Below are positions 1 through 4,387 of a stretch of DNA of 9,174 nucleotides, piece after piece. Each line of letters opens with the position of its first letter. Position 1 is the first letter of the stretch. The notes beneath the pieces were generated by a model. It had not been told where the DNA came from. It ran no database searches and was given only the letters and a program-made list of their open reading frames with translations. The DNA comes from Burkholderiales bacterium. GTDB lineage: Bacteria > Pseudomonadota > Gammaproteobacteria > Burkholderiales > Usitatibacteraceae. A program made the position numbers and the translations under genes. The DNA lies in contig JAICTR010000088.1 in the NCBI GenBank assembly GCA_025936275.1, forward strand, positions 1 to 9,174, read 5' to 3'.

Positions 1-1
1 G

Positions 2-145
2 ATCATCGACGCGGCCAAGGACCGCCGGTGCGACGTCGTGGTGATGGCTTCCCACGGGCGCCGCGGCATCGCCGGCTTCCTCATCGGCAGCGAGACGACG
101 AAGGTCCTCACGCACTCGAAGGTGCCGGTGCTGGTCTGCCGGTAG
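2..145 (+). CDS. Universal stress protein (UspA family), C-terminal fragment
   Basis: This is the last 47 codons of a gene whose start lies before the window. The visible protein ends with a beta strand (VVVMASHG), then the nucleotide-binding loop of ATP-binding Usp proteins, G-x9-G-S (G of SHG, nine residues, then GS), a helix, and the final strand PVLVCR. In the full family motif G-x2-G-x9-G-S/T the first glycine is alanine here, a common variant. Usp proteins are cytoplasmic dimers or tandem domains that bind ATP or AMP and help cells survive stress; the exact role cannot be read from this fragment. The stop TAG is followed by a GC hairpin. The frame is open to the first base. Family assignment is secure; length and domain number are unknown. 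Confidence 0.9.
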   Translation: MIDAAKDRRCDVVVMASHGRRGIAGFLIGSETTKVLTHSKVPVLVCR

Positions 146-180
146 GAACGGCGGCGGCGCTCGCGTCGGGGGGAAGACGC

Positions 181-201
181 ACGCCGCGTAGGACGCGGCG
201 T
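181..201 (+). terminator. GC-rich hairpin after the Usp gene
   Basis: Perfect 9-bp arms ACGCCGCGT (181-189) and ACGCGGCGT (193-201) flank a 3-nt AGG loop, starting 35 nt after the Usp stop codon. There is no T-run after it, so it is at best an atypical terminator or a transcript-end stabiliser. Directly after it, CCCGTGCT (202-209) can also pair with AGCACGGG (278-285), just before the ribosome binding site of the next gene, so the leader of the next operon could fold. Apart from these structures I see nothing in the 146-299 spacer. Confidence 0.45.
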
Positions 202-299
202 CCCGTGCTCCACTTCACCCAATGCTTCGCGGCGCGCGGCGCGCATCGCGGCAATCATCCGGCGCCATCTTCCTCGTAGCACGGGCGAGGAGGTTTGCC

Positions 300-755
300 A
301 TGGTCATGCTGCGTTGGTGGTTCCTCGCGGTCGCGGAGGCGGCCGGCCTCGTCGCGCTCTTCTCCACCGGCATGGCGGCGAAGCTCTGGTCGGTGGACGT
401 CACGAAGCTGAGCATCGTCTGCCTCGCCGCGCTGCTGCTCGCGACGGGTTTCATCGGCTGGATCACGCGGCGCGCCGAGCGGGTGCGCGGCGACGGCATC
501 CGTGAGCTGCTGCCCCACGCCGACGCCTGCTGGTTCGTGAGCGACGTGCTGATGGGACTCGGCATGACCGGCACGGTGCTGGGCTTCCTCATCATGCTGA
601 ACGACGCCTTCACCGGCAGCATGGCGGCGCAGGAAGTGATGCAGCGCGCCGCGCCGGGACTTGCCACGATCTGCGTCACCACCGCCGTCGGGCTCGTGTG
701 CAGCATGCTCGTGAAGGCGCAGCTCGTGAACCTGGACTACCTGCTTCCGCGATGA
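300..755 (+). CDS. Small MotA/TolQ/ExbB-like proton channel protein
   Basis: This 151-residue inner-membrane protein is predicted to form the stator or channel ring of an ion-driven complex. Four hydrophobic spans are visible at about residues 7-27, 35-56, 78-100 and 119-138. The last two carry the family signature: GLGMTGTVLG at 86-95, and GLATICVTTAVGL at 120-132, where T92 and T127/T128 sit where ExbB/TolQ/MotA proteins place conserved Thr residues near the partner's aspartate. The protein is much shorter than ExbB, TolQ or MotA (usually over 200 residues) and lacks their large cytoplasmic loop and tail. The start at 300 is chosen because GAGGAGG (287-293) lies 6 nt upstream; an in-frame ATG at 222 has no such site. 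Its stop overlaps the next start as ATGA. Family: likely. Ion-channel role: inferred from motif and partner. Confidence 0.82.
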   Translation: MVMLRWWFLAVAEAAGLVALFSTGMAAKLWSVDVTKLSIVCLAALLLATGFIGWITRRAERVRGDGIRELLPHADACWFVSDVLMGLGMTGTVLGFLIMLNDAFTGSMAAQEVMQRAAPGLATICVTTAVGLVCSMLVKAQLVNLDYLLPR

Positions 756-1393
756 GGCGGCGCACGCGGCCCTACGGGTTCGCGCTCTCGTTCCAGGACA
801 TGCTGATGGCGATGATCGCCGTCTACGCGTTCCTGTTCCTCACCGCCTATGCGCTCATCAAGCCGGGCGACACGAAGCCGGGCGTGCAGACCAAGGCCGA
901 GTACATGCTGACGCTCGAGTGGCCCGAGGCGAGCTACGACGACATCGACCTGCACCTGATGCTGCCCGACGAGAAGATGGTGAACTTCCGCCGCCGCGAG
1001 GTGGAGCACGCGGTGCTCGACCACGACGACATCGGCACCAACGGCATGTACCGGCGCGCCGACGGGGGCATGGCGCGCATCCAAGAGCACAAGGAGACGA
1101 TCACGCTGCGCGCGATCGTGCCCGGCACCTACGTCGCGAACGTGCACGTGTACCACGCCGACGGCCTGCCGCGCGACCCCGCGCCGCGCCGCCTTCCCTT
1201 CACCGCCATCGTGCGCCTCGTGAAGTTGAATCCCCGCGTGGTCGAAGTCGCGGTCGCCGAGATCCCGCTCACGCACATGGGCGAGCAGAAGACCGCGTTC
1301 CAGTTCCGCATCGGCGACACCGGCGAGGTCGCCGTCGACAAGGAGGCCGACGTGCCTTTCATTCCGACTGTCCCCAAGTTCGCCCGACGCTGA
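752..1393 (+). CDS. MotB/ExbD-like single-span protein with DUF2135/YfaP-like periplasmic domain
   Basis: This 213-residue protein has a short basic cytoplasmic N-terminus, one transmembrane span (about 14-36) and a periplasmic domain. The span begins SFQDMLMAMIAVYAF, which lines up with the MotB pattern of an Asp followed by M-x-A-M-x-A and aromatic residues. D16 would therefore be the proton-carrying aspartate paired with the channel protein before it. From about residue 50 the fold is beta-rich: LEW, DDIDLHL (63-69), LDHDDIG (89-95) and PGTYVANVHVY (124-134). The W..D-x-D-L-H and G-T-Y-x-x-x-V-x-x-Y spacing resembles DUF2135 (YfaP). No OmpA-type peptidoglycan-binding motif is seen. It starts inside the previous stop (ATGA) and has no good Shine-Dalgarno site, so translation is probably coupled. 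The transmembrane-Asp assignment is fairly strong; the DUF2135 likeness is by eye. Confidence 0.75.
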   Translation: MRRRTRPYGFALSFQDMLMAMIAVYAFLFLTAYALIKPGDTKPGVQTKAEYMLTLEWPEASYDDIDLHLMLPDEKMVNFRRREVEHAVLDHDDIGTNGMYRRADGGMARIQEHKETITLRAIVPGTYVANVHVYHADGLPRDPAPRRLPFTAIVRLVKLNPRVVEVAVAEIPLTHMGEQKTAFQFRIGDTGEVAVDKEADVPFIPTVPKFARR

Positions 1394-1887
1394 TGTTGTT
1401 CGACTCGTACTGGCCGCTCGGGCTCGGCCTCATCCTCATCGCCGGCTTCGGCAGCTGGGTGTTCATCCACAGCAACAAGAGCTACCTGCTGCGCTGGGCG
1501 ATGATCCCGCTCTCGCTCGCGGTCGCGGTGGCGTCGGCGCGGATGTACGACGCGGGCCTGGGCTACGCGGTGGCGGCCGAGCTGCCGCCGAAGTTCGTCT
1601 ACCTGGGGCACCAGGTGGTGATCGAGCGCATGCACAAGGCCGGCATCGAGGTGTGGACGCAGGCCGCGCGCACGCGCCTCTATCGCATTCCCTATTCGAA
1701 GCCGATGGAGCAGGCGCTCGACCGCGCGCGCCAGCAGGCGAAGTCCGGGATGCCGGTCGTGATGCAGCGGCGGCGCGAGCGGCAGGAAGGCGATTCGGCC
1801 GCCGGCCAGCGGCGCCTCGCCGATTCCGGCGGCGCCCTCTACGAATCGAACGTGGTGCTGCCCTCGGAGCTGAATCCGAAAACCTGA
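1393..1887 (+). CDS. Unknown two-span membrane protein, third gene of the motor-like operon
   Basis: I do not recognise this 164-residue protein. It has two hydrophobic spans at about residues 8-26 and 32-50, separated by a short basic turn (HSNKSYLLR), and then a hydrophilic region of about 110 residues. The latter includes a probable amphipathic helix (about 104-118, MEQALDRARQQAKSG) and a charged, probably flexible stretch (about 124-150). With both termini on the same side, the tail could be cytoplasmic or periplasmic; the basic turn between the spans would normally be cytoplasmic, which places the tail in the periplasm. Its ATG shares one base with the previous stop (TGATG) and no Shine-Dalgarno site precedes it, so coupled translation and membership in the same complex are likely. 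Codon third positions are GC-rich, as expected of a real gene. Function unknown. Confidence 0.78.
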   Translation: MLFDSYWPLGLGLILIAGFGSWVFIHSNKSYLLRWAMIPLSLAVAVASARMYDAGLGYAVAAELPPKFVYLGHQVVIERMHKAGIEVWTQAARTRLYRIPYSKPMEQALDRARQQAKSGMPVVMQRRRERQEGDSAAGQRRLADSGGALYESNVVLPSELNPKT

Positions 1888-1930
1888 AGCCTCCCTCTCC
1901 CTTGGGAGAGGGCGGGGTGAGGGTCCCCGC
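1882..1930. repeat. Tandem hairpin element between convergent genes
   Basis: CCCTCTCCC (1893-1901) and GGGAGAGGG (1904-1912) form a perfect 9-bp inverted repeat around TT. Directly adjoining it, GCGGGG (1912-1917) pairs with CCCCGC (1925-1930) around a 7-nt loop. Together they fill the gap between the convergent genes ending at 1887 (+) and 1930 (-). This could act as a bidirectional transcript end, though there is no T-run. The left part, 1882-1901, matches 7533-7552 at 19 of 20 positions, which suggests a dispersed repeat family; the form resembles intergenic repeats common in GC-rich proteobacteria (from general impression, not a search). Confidence 0.6.
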
Positions 1931-2097
1931 TACTCCACGTCGAACGAGGCGGTCGCGGGCGACGAATCGAACGCGCTCGCGCGATCGATCCAGAGCGTGC
2001 CGGCGCCCGCGGCGGCGATGAGCACGATGGGAACCGCCAGGCGCAGCAGGTCTGCGGCGGGCGAGCGGTGGGGAGCGGACGCGGCGATCGAAGCCAT
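1930..2097 (-). CDS. Small single-span membrane protein (55 residues)
   Basis: This short gene is supported by a strong ribosome binding site (GAGGAG, 7 nt before the ATG), GC-rich third codon positions and a clear protein architecture. A 20-residue polar N-terminus ends in LLR, a hydrophobic span follows at about 21-37 (AVPIVLIAAAGAGTLWI), and a short polar C-terminus ends in FDVE. The span and the residues before it (SP, LLR, VP) resemble the 83-residue protein encoded 95 bp upstream on the same strand, so the two may be paralogues. The start is set within a tiny inverted repeat, GAGGA-GAG-TCCTC, that would pair the ribosome binding site with the bases next to the ATG. Function unknown; a real gene is likely but not certain. 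Confidence 0.6.
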   Translation of the reverse strand: MASIAASAPHRSPAADLLRLAVPIVLIAAAGAGTLWIDRASAFDSSPATASFDVE

Positions 2098-2192
2098 GAG
2101 GACTCTCCTCGGATCCGATTCGCGAACGCTACTCCGGCATCCCCCCGCGGCGCTGTGAACCAGTGCGCAGTTTTCGCCGCGCCGGCCCGCCC

Positions 2193-2444
2193 CTAGAAGG
2201 TGGGCGGCAGCGGCTCGGCCGCGCCAGGCCCGTTCTGCACGCGCTCGTGCATCTCGCTGTACGGCGTTGCCTGCTGCGACGCGACGGGCGCTGCCGGTGC
2301 GGCGGGCGCATCCGCGGGCTGCGCCTGCACGACGGCGAGCGCGAGCGACACGGCGCCCGCGGCGACGAGCACGGGGACGATGGCGCGCACGAGCGCGGGC
2401 TGCGACGCGGGAGAATCGAACGGGGCATCGGTGGCATGGGACAT
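2193..2444 (-). CDS. Small single-span membrane protein with Ala/Pro-rich linker (83 residues)
   Basis: I do not recognise this family. The protein has a polar N-terminus, one hydrophobic span at about 19-40 (VRAIVPVLVAAGAVSLALA), an Ala/Pro-rich linker at about 42-56, and a short charged end containing SEMHERVQNG. The start at 2444 is preferred over an in-frame ATG at 2501 because AGGAGA sits 6 nt before it, and because the longer version would run through two perfect inverted repeats in the divergent spacer. It lies upstream of the 55-residue membrane protein on the same strand and diverges from the cytochrome c'-like gene. An 8-bp hairpin (2463-2481) lies just upstream of its ribosome binding site. 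The linker suggests that the C-terminal tail reaches into the periplasm. The downstream spacer 2098-2192 holds no further gene I can see. Confidence 0.68.
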   Translation of the reverse strand: MSHATDAPFDSPASQPALVRAIVPVLVAAGAVSLALAVVQAQPADAPAAPAAPVASQQATPYSEMHERVQNGPGAAEPLPPTF

Positions 2445-2462
2445 GGCGTTCTCCTGGGTGAA

Positions 2463-2481
2463 CGCGGAACCGGGTTCCGCG
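2463..2481. promoter_or_regulatory. Inverted repeat upstream of the 83-residue membrane protein
   Basis: Perfect 8-bp arms CGCGGAAC (2463-2470) and GTTCCGCG (2474-2481) flank a CGG spacer. In the minus-strand transcript this would be a stable hairpin ending about 8 nt before the AGGAGA ribosome binding site, so it could act either as an RNA structure or as a protein-binding site. Confidence 0.45.
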
Positions 2482-2489
2482 CTACCAAG

Positions 2490-2517
2490 GTAGTGCGCCA
2501 TTGCATACGCGCACTAC
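2490..2517. promoter_or_regulatory. Operator-like inverted repeat in the divergent spacer
   Basis: GTAGTGCGC (2490-2498) and GCGCACTAC (2509-2517) are perfect 9-bp arms around a 10-bp AT-richer spacer. The half-sites are about two helical turns apart, centre to centre, which suits a dimeric regulator. The element sits centrally between the minus gene starting at 2444 and the plus gene starting at 2577, so one protein could control both. Confidence 0.5.
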
Positions 2518-2537
2518 GGAAGAGCAGCGCAAGCCGG

Positions 2538-2553
2538 TGCGGAAAAGTCCGCA
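2538..2553. promoter_or_regulatory. Short inverted repeat before the cytochrome c'-like gene
   Basis: TGCGGA (2538-2543) and TCCGCA (2548-2553) flank AAAG. It lies where the -35 region of the proposed promoter (-10 at 2565-2570) would be. No -35 consensus is visible there, so an activator site is one possibility; chance is another, given six-base arms in GC-rich DNA. Confidence 0.35.
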
Positions 2554-2564
2554 AGATGCGGCTG

Positions 2565-2570
2565 TATAGT
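2565..2570 (+). promoter_or_regulatory. -10 hexamer TATAGT, leaderless geometry
   Basis: TATAGT matches the TATAAT consensus at five of six bases and ends 6 nt before the ATG at 2577, which would put the transcription start at or next to the start codon. No Shine-Dalgarno sequence and no good -35 box are present. Confidence 0.45.
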
Positions 2571-2576
2571 GACGGC

Positions 2577-3056
2577 ATGCGATACATCTTTCTTGCGCCG
2601 ATGCTCGTGGCCGCGGCGTGCGCGGACCATGCGCACCAGGCGACGCCGGCGCACCTGCACGGCGCGCACGACATGTCGGCGACCGATACCCGGCAGGCGG
2701 TGCGCTTCCCGCCCGAGCTTCGCCTCCAGACGCTCGCCCACATGCGCGAGCACCTCGCGATCCTGGGCGAGATCCAGCAGGCGATCGGACGCGGCGCTTA
2801 CGACGCCGCGGCGGAGCTCGCCGAGCACCAGCTCGGGCTCTCGTCCCTCGCGATGCACGGCGCGCAGGAAGTCGGCCCGTTGATGCCGCCCGGCATGCAG
2901 CAGGCGGGCGTCGCGATGCACAGGGCGGCGAGCCGCTTCGCGGTGGAGGCGACGAACGCCGGCGCGACCAACGATCCGCGTCCCGCGATCGCCGCGCTCG
3001 GCGTGCTCACCGCGCAGTGCGTCGCATGCCACGCTTCCTATCGACTGGTGGATTGA
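2577..3056 (+). CDS. Cytochrome c'-like monoheme protein, probable lipoprotein
   Basis: This 159-residue protein begins with an export signal ending VAAAC (C15); the -3 Ala makes it a weak lipobox, so it is either a lipoprotein or a cleaved periplasmic protein. After it comes a His-rich stretch (H18, H20, H26, H28, H31), then long helices (about 45-135) and a single heme motif, CVACH (148-152), followed by ASYR almost at the C-terminus. A C-terminal CxxCH-x-x-Y-R on a helical bundle is the mark of the cytochrome c' family, whose members carry a five-coordinate heme and bind NO or CO or move electrons in the periplasm. The start at 2577 is chosen for the signal peptide and the -10 element before it; the reading frame extends upstream without a sensible protein. 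A DUF442 gene follows after 2 nt. Confidence 0.8.
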   Translation: MRYIFLAPMLVAAACADHAHQATPAHLHGAHDMSATDTRQAVRFPPELRLQTLAHMREHLAILGEIQQAIGRGAYDAAAELAEHQLGLSSLAMHGAQEVGPLMPPGMQQAGVAMHRAASRFAVEATNAGATNDPRPAIAALGVLTAQCVACHASYRLVD

Positions 3057-3058
3057 CG

Positions 3059-3406
3059 ATGAGCACCCCGATCAACTGGCTCGCCGCGGACTTCGCGGTG
3101 GCGCCACAGCTTTCTCCCGACCAGGTACGCGCTCTCGCGGCGCAGGGATTCAAGAGCGTCATCAACAACCGGCAGGAGCACGAGCCCGGCCAGCCGCCGG
3201 AAGCGGAGCTGCGCGCCGCGGCGGCGGAAGCGAACCTGCGCTACGAGCGCCAGCCGGTGAATCCCGCGCAGATCCGCATGGAGGACGTGGCGCGCTTCGC
3301 GGAGCTGATGGAGACCTTGCCGCGCCCGATCCTCGCCTTCTGCCGCAGCGGCTCGCGCTCGAGCATCCTCTATCGCGCGGTCATCGAGGGCGTGCACCGG
3401 CGCTAG
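3059..3406 (+). CDS. DUF442 / BLH-type phosphatase-sulfurtransferase-like protein
   Basis: This 115-residue cytoplasmic protein matches the small single-domain family described as TIGR01244/DUF442, which also forms the N-terminal part of Blh (beta-lactamase hydrolase-like) sulfide-oxidation proteins. Visible marks are SPDQ (19-22), GFKSVINNR (30-38), a GQPPE segment (44-48) and the active-site loop CRSGSRSS (95-102). The loop has the C-x4-R spacing of rhodaneses, with C95 as the nucleophile, and is close to the usual CRSGTRS. Members act on sulfur carriers or phosphate esters; which one applies here cannot be decided. GGTGGA lies 6 nt before the ATG, and the gene starts 2 nt after the cytochrome stop, so the two are likely co-transcribed. 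Its 3' end overlaps the convergent patatin gene by 26 bp. Confidence 0.85.
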   Translation: MSTPINWLAADFAVAPQLSPDQVRALAAQGFKSVINNRQEHEPGQPPEAELRAAAAEANLRYERQPVNPAQIRMEDVARFAELMETLPRPILAFCRSGSRSSILYRAVIEGVHRR

Positions 3407-4268
3407 CGGCGAGCGCGGCGCGGATCTCGGGCAGCTTCTTGCGCGTATAGGCCTCGGCCACCGACATCACGCGCTTGCGGTACTTCTGGTCGTAGCCCGC
3501 GTAGTAGCCGATGTCCGGATGCAGCATCACGTCCGCGAATGGCGCCTCCGCGCGGATCTGGCGCGCGCGGCGCGCATCCTTGTCGATCCATTTCCGCGGC
3601 ACGCCTTGCGGCGTCGTCTCGGCGTACGCGGAGACGTCGACCGCGATCACGAAGCGCGCGCCCATCGCGCGCGCGGCGCGGATCGGCACCGGCGAGAGCT
3701 CGTCGCCATCGGCATAGGAGTCGTCGCCGATGCGCACCGGCGCGAAGTTGTCGGGATCGGCCGCCGAGGCGCGCACCGCGAGACCCGCATCGCCGCGATC
3801 GAAGATCACGAGCTTGTGGTCCGAAAGCCGCGTCACCGCCACACCCACCGGCATGCGCAGCGCTTCCAGCGTGCGGTGGTGCACCTTCTCGTTCACGAAC
3901 GCCTGGATCGGCGCGCCGGTGGCGGGCTTGCGGACCAGCTCGCGCAGCTCGAGGAAGCGCGCGATGTCCAGGTCCTCGGCCATGTGCTGGAGGCTTCGCG
4001 CGTCGTAGCCCGCCGCGTAGAGCACGCCCACCATGGCGCCCACGCTCGATCCCACGATGAGGTCGGGATGGATGCCCGCTTCCTCGAGCACCTTCAGCAC
4101 ACCGATGTGCGCGAAACCGCGCGGCCCGCCGGAGCCCAGCACCAGCGCGATCTTGGGCGGCGCTCCCTTGAGCGGCTCGTAGGTCGGCAGCCGCTCAGGC
4201 GGCACGGGGGCGGGGTGCATCCCGCAGGCGCAGAGCAGGAGGGCGGCGAGGCAAGCGCGGAGGTGCAC
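3381..4268 (-). CDS. Patatin-like phospholipase, probable lipoprotein
   Basis: This 295-residue protein is a serine acyl hydrolase of the bacterial patatin/RssA group. It starts with a short signal ending LLCACG (lipobox Cys at residue 15), so it is probably membrane-anchored and exported. The core shows the oxyanion loop GSGGPRG (45-51), the nucleophile elbow G-S-S-V-G (73-77, S75) and the catalytic aspartate in Y-A-D-G-D (D187). The usual third motif is DG-G/A; here it is DGD, and the residues before it (SAADPDNFAP) differ from the common S-x-P-x-x-F, so substrate choice may be altered. GTG is used as the start, with GAAAGGG 7 nt upstream; I see no ATG that keeps the signal. Its end overlaps the convergent DUF442 gene, and an AT-rich inverted repeat lies upstream. 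Confidence 0.88.
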   Translation of the reverse strand: MHLRACLAALLLCACGMHPAPVPPERLPTYEPLKGAPPKIALVLGSGGPRGFAHIGVLKVLEEAGIHPDLIVGSSVGAMVGVLYAAGYDARSLQHMAEDLDIARFLELRELVRKPATGAPIQAFVNEKVHHRTLEALRMPVGVAVTRLSDHKLVIFDRGDAGLAVRASAADPDNFAPVRIGDDSYADGDELSPVPIRAARAMGARFVIAVDVSAYAETTPQGVPRKWIDKDARRARQIRAEAPFADVMLHPDIGYYAGYDQKYRKRVMSVAEAYTRKKLPEIRAALAASAGARPR

Positions 4269-4291
4269 CGGCAGACCCTTTCGAGTTATTC

Positions 4292-4323
4292 GATTTCGTC
4301 AAAGGATAATCCTTGACGAAATC
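4292..4323. promoter_or_regulatory. AT-rich inverted repeat upstream of the patatin gene
   Basis: GATTTCGTCAA (4292-4302) and TTGACGAAATC (4313-4323) are perfect 11-bp arms; the 10-bp centre continues as GGAT/ATCC with one unpaired A on the left. It lies 24 bp before the GTG start of the patatin gene and 64 bp after the cytochrome stop, both on the minus strand. Its low GC content stands out in this DNA. A repressor or activator site for the patatin gene fits best; a hairpin ending the cytochrome transcript is possible, but no T-run follows. The remaining spacer, 4324-4387, shows nothing else. Confidence 0.5.
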
Positions 4324-4387
4324 AATCAATCCGCAGCCGTCCGCGGGCCCTCGACGGAGCCGACGACATCGGGCGCCGCGGCAACGC

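Noticed and set aside
300..1887. Zorya anti-phage system
   Set aside because: ZorA has a long cytoplasmic tail and ZorB an OmpA-type domain, and both sit beside ZorC/D or ZorE. The proteins here are short, the OmpA motif is missing, and no effector follows. Only the general motor family is shared.
2113..2125. Short palindromes TCCGATTCGCGAA with TTCGCGAA
   Set aside because: Six- to eight-base palindromes of this type are expected by chance and show no relation to a start or stop.
2129..2743. 204-codon minus-strand frame across the divergent spacer and the cytochrome c' start
   Set aside because: Arg/Pro/Ser-rich, crosses two supported genes and the inverted repeats, with no coding evidence.
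3519..4316. 265-codon plus-strand frame opposite the patatin gene
   Set aside because: No recognisable features and biased composition; the minus strand has a signal sequence and full patatin motifs.
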